From NCBI GenBank assembly GCA_006503475.1, contig RSEH01000173.1:40115-104114 (forward strand): 64,000 nt of DNA, in the 5' to 3' direction. Both the position numbers and the translations under genes were made by a program. Positions 50,742 through 60,512 of the stretch are shown here, piece after piece; position 1 is the first letter of the stretch; each line of letters opens with the position of its first letter. Source of the DNA: Stentor roeselii. Its lineage: Eukaryota > Ciliophora > Heterotrichea > Heterotrichida > Stentoridae. The notes beneath the pieces are model-generated. The model worked only from the letters and a program-made list of their open reading frames with translations. It ran no database searches and was not told the origin of the DNA.

Positions 50742-52019
50742 CTAATGGCGTCTACTTCTAATACTTTCTCTTATTTCATTTTCTATTTGCCTTGCTGCTA
50801 ATTCAATGTAATGTTCAAGGTCATACTTTTCGTGTTGAGCCTCTATGATTTTCTTCCCCTTTTTCATTTCAACTTTTTGAGTTGGAATCCTTTGCTTTTT
50901 CATAACTGGTTTTCCCCCAGACTCATAAAATTTCTTGTAATAATTAATATCTCGTTTCTTTTTGGTTGTGGAAACCGGAACTCGTTTTTGTGTTTTAACG
51001 GGAACATCAACCCATACGGTTTTAGGCACTTCTATAACTTTTTTGAAGAATACACCAACAACTTGACCTTCGTAAACCGTTTTTGGCTCTTTATGATAAT
51101 CCACCGTTTCTTGCATCTCATAATGTATTTCATCATCTCCAGGATCATTTTCCATCATTAGCTTTGCTTTTTCTTCGATCTCTTGAGGAGTATATGGTTC
51201 AAATACAGTAATGTCTATTTCATGAAAGGAAGTTTGTACATCAGGAACGTCTATTTCTACTTCCTGTGTTTCTTTGGCATATCTATCAGGGTCATTTTCT
51301 CGAAGTCTTTCAGCTAATTCGTTCCTTCTTATTAGAATATTTTCCATTTCAGTAACATAATATGGTGTGCATTTTGAGATATTAGCTCCTAATTTTGATA
51401 AATTTTGTTTTACTTCTTCATCAGTTAGTAAATATCTATTTCTGACTTTTATGTTATTTTGCCATTCCATGTGCCTTATTCCCAAGGGTAAAATTAAAGA
51501 ATCTAAATAATCAATTAATCCTTCTCTCTCATCTTCATCAACTCTATCCCATTTTGTGGTTAGCACAAGTACAGACTGCCTAATATTATCACCAAATACT
51601 TCAATAATTGATTGCATGCTAATATTTATTTTTCTTGAATCATCTTTCATTGACTCAAAGACTAAAAAACAATCGATTTTTTGAATTCCATTTCTTAATA
51701 GAACTGACTTTATCTCAGTGAATATTTCNTCCTTAGTAATTCTTAGTCCACTGTCAAGGATTCCTGGAACATCAATCAATTGAAAAGTATCATACCCGAT
51801 CCTAGCAGAAGGAAACATTTCTGGAATGATCTGAACATTGTAAGTGTGAACATCGATAGTTACTGACTCTCCTCTTCCAGTTCCTACTTTAGCTTCTTCC
51901 ATAGATCCTGCATACTTAAGTATATTATTGATGAATGTGCTTTTACCATATTGTGAAGGTCCAAAGACAACACATATAATATGTCTTTTCTCTCCAAGCT
52001 CCTGAGATGCTGAATTCAT
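50742..52019 (-). CDS. AIG1/GIMAP-like GTPase, copy A2
   Basis: 425 aa, nearly identical to A1 over long stretches (for example LLTDEEVKQNLSKLGANISK). P-loop GPSQYGKST is canonical, G3 DVPGI, G4 TTKWD. Differences concentrate at the N-terminus and around residues 260-330. Base 51729 is n, giving one unknown residue near LRITKxEIF, a sequencing or assembly ambiguity. It arose by tandem duplication of the A1-B1 segment. TTATAA precedes the ATG. Confidence 0.78.
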   Translation of the reverse strand: MNSASQELGEKRHIICVVFGPSQYGKSTFINNILKYAGSMEEAKVGTGRGESVTIDVHTYNVQIIPEMFPSARIGYDTFQLIDVPGILDSGLRITKXEIFTEIKSVLLRNGIQKIDCFLVFESMKDDSRKINISMQSIIEVFGDNIRQSVLVLTTKWDRVDEDEREGLIDYLDSLILPLGIRHMEWQNNIKVRNRYLLTDEEVKQNLSKLGANISKCTPYYVTEMENILIRRNELAERLRENDPDRYAKETQEVEIDVPDVQTSFHEIDITVFEPYTPQEIEEKAKLMMENDPGDDEIHYEMQETVDYHKEPKTVYEGQVVGVFFKKVIEVPKTVWVDVPVKTQKRVPVSTTKKKRDINYYKKFYESGGKPVMKKQRIPTQKVEMKKGKKIIEAQHEKYDLEHYIELAARQIENEIRESIRSRRH

Positions 52020-52319
52020 TTATAAATTAGTTCTAAACAAATGGATCTAAAGATTTTGAAAATTGAAGATAGTTTTAGAGTAGACATCTTCCTTCAAAGT
52101 CATTAAAAAAACTGTCTAAAATAAAAATGTCTACTATGAAAAAATTTAATCACATTTAAATTTAGGAACTTTTCTCAAACTGAGGCTCTAATAATAAAAC
52201 TGAAGTAAATAGCATAAACATAATTAATATTATCCATTAATAAAGAAATTTTAGATTTTCAACACTATTTCTACCGATCTTAATTTTTAAATAATCAAAA
52301 TGTAAGAAAATAGCATGAA
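52020..52319. promoter_or_regulatory. duplicated promoter with conserved inverted repeat
   Basis: Equivalent of 48359-48667. AGTAGACAT (52079-52087) and ATGTCTACT (52127-52135) again flank the aactgtct core. The B-side gene is dead, yet the repeat persists, suggesting a role for the A-side gene. Confidence 0.5.
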
Positions 52320-52562
52320 ATGACATCCAGTAGCAATTAAAGGTATTATAACGATCGGAAGTTCATAAAATCGGCAAAAGCTCTTTTATCAATACTTTAA
52401 CAGGCAAAACTTTAGCAACTATAGGATCAAGAGGAAATTCAGAAACTTTGCATTTAGAAAAGTACCTGATAGAAAATTCTTCAATTATATTTCCAGACGA
52501 TACATCAAATCTATCTGATCGAAGTTTCAGGCTTTAACTATTCGAATCTCAAATAGTGACCC
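52320..52562 (+). pseudogene. decayed copy of B1 GTPase gene (B2)
   Basis: Aligns with the first ~240 nt of B1 from its ATG. It has a stop at codon 7 (SSN then TAA), an extra base near ttcataaaatcgg that shifts frame before the P-loop, further indels after VDVPG-equivalent sequence, and similarity ends near 52562 after ctcaaatagtga. The rest of the gene is missing. Confidence 0.8.
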
Positions 52563-53124
52563 CTTGTTTGTTATAATTCTCGAGAAATGATAAGCTTATT
52601 TACGAAATCAAATCAGTTTTTTTAAGGTTTTAGGAAGACTTACCCTCATCAAAGATGACTTTGTAATTTTTATTGTTGAAATTTCATATGTTTGAATTCA
52701 CTTTTCTTTGTTTGTCAATATTTCCATTGAAAACTAAAAATAAGGGATGTAAAAGTATTGGGATATAGAGATGGAGTTTTTTGCTTGAACCACCTTCAAA
52801 TAAACAAGCGATATTGACATATTTTATGCACAAAAGAAGTAAACCTAGTTATGTCAAGCCGTTTGGTAAATTCACTCATTTATTAAATTAATTATTAGGT
52901 TAATTAGATTTGTGAGTTTTTATATGAAGCATCTACTTGAATACTCTAGTTAGCTACTTAAGTTTTGATTAAATTTTCTCTTACAATATCTTTTGAATGA
53001 AAATAATCCAAAGGAAAACCTTTATTTTCAATTAAACCTTCGTCCTAGCTTGTTTTGCACAAATCAGAAGGATACAAATTCTCAATGAAATAAACAGCGA
53101 AACTTAGAGCCTTATACCCGATGC
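52563..53124. other. intergenic, no intact gene
   Basis: 562 bp of AT-rich sequence following the truncated B2 copy. No supported feature. Confidence 0.4.
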
Positions 53125-53481
53125 TTAACACTGTCTTTTCCTTACTGTAAGCCATATTTTCCCAATTAAAACAAATGCAAAACTGATGGCCACTCACAAG
53201 TTATTCTGCAGAATTAAAGACCAAGGCACAAAAAACAAAGATGAAAAGTTGATACAGGCTTTCATTAAGCCAATTATAACTTGGATTTGGTTCGTCACTT
53301 GCAAATAGTGCCACGAATAAGTAGCTTGAGCTATTTCATCACCAAACTTTATTAAAAAGATTATAATAATTGCAAAGATTTTGAAAAAATGCCCTATCGG
53401 GCTCATTATCAGAATGGAAAAAGCTCTGAAGTAGTTACTAACAATTATGACTTTTTTCTTACGGTGGATCAGAAAAAATCT
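53125..53481 (-). pseudogene. fragment of a multi-pass membrane protein gene
   Basis: One frame on the minus strand reads membrane-protein-like sequence (HFFKIFAIIIIFLIKFGDEI, then VIIGLMKACINFSSLFF) for ~95 codons, meets TGA, and continues in the same frame as VAISFAFVLIGKIWLTVRKR. An exact 15-nt GTG...CAG interval (gtgagtggccatcag) covers the TGA, but removing it opens onto a TAA. No N-terminus is found. Likely a decayed fragment. Confidence 0.4.
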
Positions 53482-53702
53482 TTAAAAACCATGAAGGATA
53501 AAGCTTAATCACACTATAAATATACGTTGATACCCAAAATCAAACACTTTGAAAGGATAATCAAATATTATAGACATAAAATTACACAGAAGTATCTTTT
53601 CTAAGTTAACTTATAATAATAGATATCCAGGAGATAATCAAGACATTAGCAGCAGCTCTTCAAACTACTGTGAGCAGTACAATTGATGAAAAAATAACAG
53701 AA

Positions 53703-54269
53703 ATGAGCAATAACTTTGACAGCAAACTGAACAGCCTCCATGGAAACTTAGACAATCTCAACCAAAAATTTGTCAAGCTAGACGAAAAATTCGTGGATCT
53801 CAACCAAAACTTTAGCAAGCTAGACGAAAAATTCGTGGATCTAAATCAAAACTTTAGCATGCTGGACGAAAAATTCGAGGATCTCAACCAAAACTTTAGC
53901 AACCTAGACGAAAAATTCGTGGATCTCAACCAAAACTTTAGCAAGCTTGACGAAAAATTCGTGGATTTCAATCAAAACTTTAGCAAGCTCGGCGAAAAAA
54001 TTAACAAAGAGGTAAAGAAAATCAAGACTGCAAAAGAATCGATAATCTATGAACTCATAGTTATACAAACCGCTCAGACCAACTACTTGTCGGACCTTGA
54101 CTTTATTAAATCTGAGCTCAAAAGTATCAGTGAGATGATCAATGTCAAAAACGAAGTGGGAACTACGAAAATGTTACAAAAGCTCTGGGACTCCTGGACA
54201 GGGTTTGTGGCCAACCCAGTTTGCTGGTATCTTTTCAAGGTGATTTTTTTAGAAATAAATAACTATTAA
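53703..54269 (+). CDS. coiled-coil repeat protein with C-terminal hydrophobic segment
   Basis: 188 aa from the first in-frame ATG (53703). The frame is open upstream to 53610 with no ATG, so the true N-terminus is uncertain. Residues ~15-100 are tandem 14-residue units LNQNFSKLDEKFVD (42-bp DNA repeats), a perfect double heptad, forming a long parallel coiled coil. A second helical region and a hydrophobic end (NPVCWYLFKVIFLEI) follow. Function unknown. TTATAATAATAG lies ~90 bp upstream, where other genes have ATG near this element, hinting at a lost start. Confidence 0.55.
   Translation: MSNNFDSKLNSLHGNLDNLNQKFVKLDEKFVDLNQNFSKLDEKFVDLNQNFSMLDEKFEDLNQNFSNLDEKFVDLNQNFSKLDEKFVDFNQNFSKLGEKINKEVKKIKTAKESIIYELIVIQTAQTNYLSDLDFIKSELKSISEMINVKNEVGTTKMLQKLWDSWTGFVANPVCWYLFKVIFLEINNY
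53752..54000 (+). repeat. 42-bp tandem repeat coding for a coiled coil
   Basis: About six in-frame copies of a 42-bp unit (caaaactttagcaagc core) encode the LNQNFSKLDEKFVD repeat. Copies differ by few bases, so the expansion is recent. Confidence 0.8.
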
Positions 54270-54789
54270 ATTGATAGATCTTCTAATCCAAAATAAGTCT
54301 TCTAATTAAAATTAACCTTTATTTTTAAACTATCTATTGGATATCAACCATTAAAATCTTCAGTGCTTTACGTATCATCACAAATAAATTCACTAATATC
54401 TTTAAATATTCTTATCACTAAATACTTCAACTAAAATAAGAAATCTTGTGAGTTCTATTCACGGTAATTTAGATATTTTGATTCTTTAGTTTTAAGTCTT
54501 ATTGAAATCAAGAAATCTTTTATAAATAATGACAAGTATTTCTTAATCTAGTGTAAAAGTATCTTCCTCAAAAAGAATATCAATAAGAAAATTTCATATG
54601 ATTTAAATTAACTAAACTCTAAATGATAATCGATTTAGGTTATCCGAAACTAGCTATAAGCGACTATAGCTCGACATAGGCTTTTGAGATTCTATCTCAA
54701 CTTTTTTTCCAAATTACTGTTTTAATAAGACTTAAAGAATTCTAAATTTGTGAAATTAATTTTAGTTAAATTGTTCAAGACTCATTCAA
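54270..54789. other. intergenic, no gene seen
   Basis: 520 bp AT-rich spacer. Near 54640-54690 a short GC-richer patch (actagctataagcgactatagctcgac) has no recognisable function. Confidence 0.4.
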
Positions 54790-55435
54790 TTTATCTATAC
54801 TGATTATAATATTTTCTAGACGCTCAAATCTCTATTCTAAGTCGCCAAATTTTTATTCAAGTCTTCATTCATTTTATTTATATCCTTTTCGAAAATTTAA
54901 ATCCTTCACTGAATCTGTTATTGATTCTTTCCTCAAGATTATCAACTTTTTTTTATTTTCACTCATATTTTTTTCAATATCTTCAAATCTTCCTTGTTTA
55001 GTTTCTTTATTTTTTTTATTTCATTTTGATTTTCTATTATTATAGTTTCAAGTTTCTTTATTTTTTCTTGTGATTTATATATGAGAGAATTATTTTAATT
55101 TTATTTTTTGGGCTTCATTTGAAGAGTCTTGGTTTTTTTTTCTTTGATAATTCAAAATCATAAATCTATTTCTATTTTTGATCCAAAGTTTTCATAATTC
55201 TTTTTAGTTTTTCTTGAATTTTTTAAGTTTTTCTTCTAAGATATTGGTCTGGGTAATTATTTGTTGTTCTATAATTATCTTTAATGATTCATTACTGCTT
55301 GATGCTTCTTATTTATATTTTTCGAATGCACCTTCCAATGAACCTTTTATATAATTTTTCTTAGTTGAAGATAAGTGAAGTGGAGCAATACCAACTTCAA
55401 CTATTTTTGAAATAACCAAATCAAAATCAAAAAAT
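54790..55435 (-). pseudogene. decayed coiled-coil protein gene
   Basis: From 55435 downward the minus strand is open for ~45 codons (FDFDLVISKIVEVGIAPLHL, YIKGSLEGAFEKYK), then continues as Lys/Glu-rich coiled-coil sequence (IIIEQQIITQTNILEEKLKK; later KKVDNLEERINNRFSEGF) broken by many TAA codons, at least one TGA and frameshifts. No ATG or intron chain restores it. A dead gene of the coiled-coil type found on either side. Confidence 0.5.
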
Positions 55436-55898
55436 TAGATCAAATAAACAATAACTTCATATCAAACAATGCTCAAACATATTCCGTAGCTATAAATTAT
55501 TGATTAAAGATCGAACCCTGAAAGTCAATGATTATTAAAATTTTTAATCAGAGATTCTAATAAAAAAATTTATAATAGACACTATTTAACACAAATAGTA
55601 GGTACAAAGCTAACCTTCTATTAAACTTAGAAAAATATATCTCAAAAATTCTAACCTACCGAAATTATTAATCAAACTTTATCACTCAGCCATGATAAGA
55701 TGCCTTCCTTATGTCTCTATTCTCGCCTATTCTCAACAATAGATAACAATTACCTGATGATTCTAGACTCTGGTCTTTTATCCTTAAACTTACAATTATA
55801 TTATAATTTTCAATCACCTCAACATCAACTTAGAAGCAAGCCAATTGAAAATTCGGACACTATTTATCTTAGAGCATTCGTTTTGCTAAGCTTGATAA
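55436..55898. other. intergenic, no supported gene
   Basis: 463 bp. A plus-strand frame of 70 codons at 55700-55912 has no coding-like features. Nothing else recognised. Confidence 0.4.
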
Positions 55899-56075
55899 TT
55901 AAAAATCAGTAATTTCCTTGTAAGCGAACTTGATATAAGGCCTTAGCCCGAACTTTTCGAGACACTTCGCGTGAACACGTTGATAGCTAATGGGAATATC
56001 TGTGTCAGAAGCCAGCGAGCATGATAAAGCATCAGGGCACTTTGTATAATCATAATACTTACTGCTTTGATATTT
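55899..56075 (-). pseudogene. 3' fragment of an unknown gene
   Basis: 58 codons open on the minus strand with protein-like composition and higher GC than the surroundings: YYDYTKCPDALSCSLASDTD and ISYQRVHAKCLEKFGLRPYI, ending AYKEITDF and TAA. No start codon or upstream exon is visible. Probably the surviving tail of a decayed gene. Confidence 0.35.
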
Positions 56076-56542
56076 TTATGAAAAAATTGAATTTAATGAA
56101 TCGTATATAAACAAGCCTTGAGTGGGTCTTCAAGATTAACCTAAGAATTATTAATTCTAAGTTCAAACTATCACTATCAAATTACAAAATTCAGCTAACA
56201 TAACATTAATTCACATATTTTTTTTAATCAAAAGTTTTACATTTCATTTACATGAAAAAGGTTTAAAATATTCATCTATTTTACAATCCATTATCAAAAC
56301 TTTTGAATAAATAATAACCTCCAATATTTATTATAATCATCCAGTTAGCACTATTCTACTTAGCAAGCAAAATAAATCTCTTCATTAAATAGCCTAAAAA
56401 TTGAGAATGATTAATTAAATATCATAATCGTTTTATTGAAGTTTCATTAATTCATATCTTTTAGTTAAAATCTATAAATAAGTCTGAACTCTTTTCTGCG
56501 ATTACTTCTACTATGAATTAAAGCTAATTCTATTACTTAAAC
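56076..56542. other. intergenic, no gene seen
   Basis: 467 bp AT-rich, no supported feature. Confidence 0.4.
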
Positions 56543-56953
56543 CTAATAACCCCAGTCCTTATAGATGCATTCTGGGTACTTGTCTTTCCATTGTCTTGCA
56601 TACTTTCCAGTATTAACGTCGTAATTCGAGCCATCTGCATGAATCTCGAGTTTCTTTGTTGTCAAATTCAAAATGTACACTACTGCTTAATACTACAGTC
56701 TTCTTTACTCATACCTTTCTAGAAAGTACAACCTTCTATTTAGATCTACGATCTGAGTTACTTGTACCTTGGTAGTAATTACTACCTACTGATTGTGTCT
56801 ACGATCTTGATTACTCATACCTTGCTATTTGTTACCTGCTGCTTAGATCTACTGTCTTCTTTACGTTTACCTTTTGTTAAAATTACTGCCTGCTTAGTAA
56901 TTGTACCGACTTCTATAATTGTTACAGCCTGCTGGTTATTCGCTACCTACTAG
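56543..56953 (-). repeat. tandem ~53-bp repeats rich in 15/16-nt intron-like elements, ending in a coding-like tail
   Basis: Downstream of the coiled-coil gene the minus strand continues in the same frame through ~85 codons holding 12 TAA/TAG and no TGA, then opens into VYILNLTTKKLEIHADGSNY, then TGKYARQWKDKYPECIYKDW and a stop at 56543-56545. About six diverged ~53-bp units make up the middle. Exact 15-nt GTA...AG elements with A at position 10 lie at 56950-56964, 56932-56946, 56856-56870, 56821-56835, 56806-56820, 56753-56767 and 56700-56714; a 16-nt one lies at 56910-56925. Either a decayed 3' end or a micro-intron array. Confidence 0.55.
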
Positions 56954-58655
56954 CTAGAATCTACTATCTTGAATTAATTCATACGTTCTGTTATCCAAAT
57001 ACCTGACTTTATAGCACCCACTTCGTTTTAAATACCATCTCTGATCATAATTTACCTGAACTATAACTTACAATCTGATGAGGCATACCTAAATAAAACT
57101 CACAATAAAAAACATAAAGACCATCGTTTGACATTTTTATTTCTTTACAATTATCTCTGGTCCACCTAAATCCACCCCAAGCAACAAATTGATTGAATTT
57201 TTGATCTAAGTTCAATGCTTCAAAATCTGCATATAAAGAACCTAAATTTTTTCTTTCTGCTTGCAATTTTTTAATCCTTTCCTCCTCTTCTTTTTGCTTT
57301 CTTTCATTTTCCTCTTTTATTCTTAGATCTTCTTGTTCTTTTTGCCGCCTCGCATCTTCCTCTTGCTTTTTTTTCAACTCTTCCGCTTCTTTTTTCTTTC
57401 TCTCTTCCTCTTCTTGTTTTCTTTTGATTTCTTCTTGTTCCTTCCTTTCATTCTCTCTCCTAATTCTAATCTCTTCATCCTTTTTGAATTGCTTGTAGCC
57501 ATCAATCTCTCTTCTAACATTATTCTGAAACCCTTGATCAAATCGATTAAACTGTCCCTGATACTCCTGAGTAAGTTCTTGAACCTGTCCTCTAATCCTC
57601 TCACAAAACAAGTTAAATCCATCATTCAATCCATCAATCCTCGTTTCACACTGTACCCTCAAGTCTTCCCCTCTCTTATGAACATTTTCACCAATAGTTT
57701 TCGCCATAGTTTCCAAAGTCTGATTGATTTCAACGATTCTCTGATCAACAATCAAATTGATCTGATTGAACTGAAGAGCGATTTGATTTTCAGCGTTTTC
57801 CCTGAACTCTTTTATCTTCTGATCCTGAGCCCTGTTGAAGTCCGCCTGAGCAACAAGTCCATCAACAGTGCTGTTATACTTTCCATTAACTTCATCAATT
57901 GCATTATTCTGAATCTCAATCATTTTTTCAAGCACCGAGACCCTATCCTGCAGAAGGTCAGTCCTGTCATTCAAGCAAAACCTTTTTTCTCGCTGCTGAG
58001 TCTCCAAGTCTTGCTTCCTCAGGGCGTTTTGGAAGTTCTGCTCAATCTGAAGAGTCGAGTTTTCCACCTGCGCCAGACGCGTGTTGATCTCTTCTCGACT
58101 TTCCCTGTCCTGCTGAGACTGGCTCCTGACTTCTTCCAGCAAATCATTGCTCTTCTTCAAGTGCCCCATGATGTTCTTGATGTCCTCACTGAAAAGAGAA
58201 AAGTCGACAGAGGCACTATCGTTTGAGAAGTGATCGTCAACGAGTTTCTTGAAGTCTTCTGAGCTTTTGAACTTCAGCTTCAGGTCGCCCAGGTTTTTGA
58301 ATGACTCTTGCGGAAGAGATTCGGTTTGGGAAAGGTTTGAAGCCATTTCGATCAGCTTGTCTTGGCGCTCGGTCAGGTCTGAGGTGATTTGGCAGAGTTT
58401 TTTGCAGATTTCTTCGAACATCTCCTTGCCTGTCAGCATCACTTTGCTCATTGTTGATGAAAGGGTCTTCATTTCTTTGGCTAGCAGAGATGGGGTCCCC
58501 TGGTCTTCTAGCTTTAACAGAGGGCGAATTGAGTGGCTGCCTGGTCCTCCCAGGTGCCTTTCTAGGTGGAACTCGCAGTATTTTAGAGTCCGGTCGCATG
58601 AACAGCTATTTTTTGGGCTGCCTGGGCAGTCCCCGTATGAACACCTATCATCCAT
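56954..58655 (-). CDS. B-box-like zinc-finger coiled-coil protein
   Basis: 561 aa with a 16-nt intron at 57056-57071 (gtaagttatagttcag); exons 57072-58655 and 56954-57055. The N-terminus has a zinc-binding pattern like a B-box (C-x4-C, CSC, YCEFHLERH, HSIRP). Residues ~70-480 are a long coiled coil, ending in a Glu/Lys/Gln-rich stretch (KRKQEEEERKKKEAEELKKK). The C-terminal domain reads FVAWGGFRWTRDN, LYVFYCEFYLGMPHQIVNYD and, after splicing, WYLKRSGCYKVRYLDNRTYE before TAG. The B-box plus coiled-coil layout recalls TRIM proteins without RING. An internal in-frame GTG...TAG interval (15 nt, at GTGAGTTTTATTTAG) might also be an intron. TTATAATAA precedes the ATG. Confidence 0.72.
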
Positions 58656-59569
58656 TTATTATAATGAATGAAAATTGATATTTTTTTGGAAGATTTACTT
58701 AGGAATTGGTTTGCATGGGTTTAGTAAGTCTCGAGACTTGTGCTAAATGTCTATATTTTTAGGGATTAAAAATGGAAAATTTTTTGGGTTTAAGTTTTGT
58801 GAGAAATGATAATTTTTTATATATGAGAAGATATTGGATTAGCTTTAATTTTTTAATAAAATTGTAGAGTAGTATAAAGAATCATAATCCATGAGTTGTT
58901 TGGCGTGAGGATTATCATCAGACTAAGAAATTTTTAGAAATCGATAAACTGTATAGTTTGTAAAAGAATGGCAAGCTTGATAGAATTAAAGTGATTGATG
59001 AGAGATCTAAACTTGGAAAAAGAAAGAATAAAATATCATTAGCGGGAGCTGAAACCAGATTTTAACTTTACAAGACGAGAATCTAAGAAGTAGATAATAC
59101 CGGCAGCTTATTAAATTAATCCCTACTAATACCAATTTTATATTTTCAGCCTACCTTCCACTCAATCGAATTGAAAATTCAAACTGTCAACAGTAAATTG
59201 TATTCTATCATCACTATATATTATTTAGCCATCTATCACTGTTATACAGACTAAATAAGTACACTAAATGTTCCAAGTAAAGATTCTCTTACTTTCATCG
59301 GCTTTAGGATGATTTTTTTAACTTTTATATAGGTTTCTTAGACAATTTTAATTAGTTAATTTTATTAGTAATTCAAATTATTAACTAGCAAAGGATTTAG
59401 ATAAAAGAATACATCAGTTTACTTACTTCTTCTACTATTAATCATAATTAATTTAGTTATGTAATTTTTCCATACTATTATGCTATACTAGAGAGACTTT
59501 GAATTAGTTTGACTTTTAGGTTGTGCTACTCTAATATTATGAGGTTAATTAGAATCCAATTTCCCACTC
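58656..59569. other. intergenic, no gene seen
   Basis: 914 bp AT-rich. No frame, RNA gene or repeat that I can support. Confidence 0.45.
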
Positions 59570-60029
59570 ATGTCTTTCTATTCAGCCTCTATCTGGTTCA
59601 ATATCTGCCAAGATGTGAGCTACCTGAAGAGCCAAATAATTAAGAAAAACTCTAAAGAATTTATCAAGATCTTAATTAATTTAATCGAGTTACTCAAATC
59701 AACCAGGGCTTTTCCCGAGTTTAGGAAATTTAACGCTTAGACCGAATCCTTGACAAGACCCTGCCAATGTTCTTATTGTTAATGGGAATCCCGAACTAGA
59801 GTTCTCTGAAAGGTGCGTTAAACTGAGGCTGACAATTACCGAAGAGCTGAATCTTGCTTGGCAAGGTGAGGCCGAAGCAGCTTCAGAACATGACGAAGAG
59901 TACTGGTTAGACTTCTCTGACAATGACCAGAGGAAGAAAAATACGAGTACATTGAAAGTTATTATAAAACTTTTAGTTCATTTACGATTCAAAGCAGTCA
60001 TTACAACCAAAAAGATTTTAACAAGTTAA
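59570..60029 (+). pseudogene. frameshifted remnant of an unknown gene
   Basis: ATG 59570 opens 56 codons (MSFYSASIWFNICQDVSYLK to FPEFRKFNA) ending in TAG at 59738-59740. From about 59764 a different frame reads NVLIVNGNPELEFSERCVKL and GEAEAASEHDEEYWLDFSDN to TAA at 60029. Both parts are coding-like and GC-richer than the flanks. No 15/16-nt intron joins them, so a decayed gene is the best reading. Not recognised. Confidence 0.4.
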
Positions 60030-60512
60030 TTATTTATGACCATATTGAAATATATTCATCTATTTGGAATTACTAACCTTAAGTTTTAATCAGGTATAAA
60101 GTCAAGTCATTAAAAATAATTCATAGCTCGAATTCGAATCAATTGTTTTCACCAATCTTTCAACCAGGGTTCTTAAGTTTCAGAAAGTCTCTTGAATATC
60201 CATCTTTTTATAATACCGATTTTGCAGAAAATTATAAGCTTTGCATTCATAACTAATTTATAAGTATAAATCAATATTTGAAATCAAAGCTGTTAAATTT
60301 TATATTCTAGTTCAAAGGAGTGATTTATTTAATAGCTCTTCAATGTAATTTAATTATTAAAAACGAACAGCTTTATTATACTGTTTTTTGCTTTTAATAT
60401 AACTCATTTGAAATTTAGGTAAGGTTCTTTAATTTTTTAAGTCACTAAAAAATAAAATAGGAAGCTTAATTTTAGATTCATTGAAGTAAACTAACTAATT
60501 CTAATCTAATAA
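60030..60512. other. intergenic, no gene seen
   Basis: 483 bp AT-rich, no supported feature. Confidence 0.4.

Noticed and set aside
55700-55912. 70-codon plus-strand frame
   Set aside because: No coding-like composition and its end overlaps the better-supported minus-strand fragment at 55899-56075.
56543-56953. Reassignment of TAA/TAG to Gln, suggested by 12 TAA/TAG and no TGA in one frame
   Set aside because: All other genes in the window use TAA and TAG as normal stops; the pattern coincides with intron-like GTA...TAG elements, which explains the stops better.
57333-58226. 297-codon plus-strand frame
   Set aside because: It is antisense to the coiled-coil gene; the GAA/AAG-rich sense strand automatically gives an open antisense frame rich in Phe, Leu and Ser.
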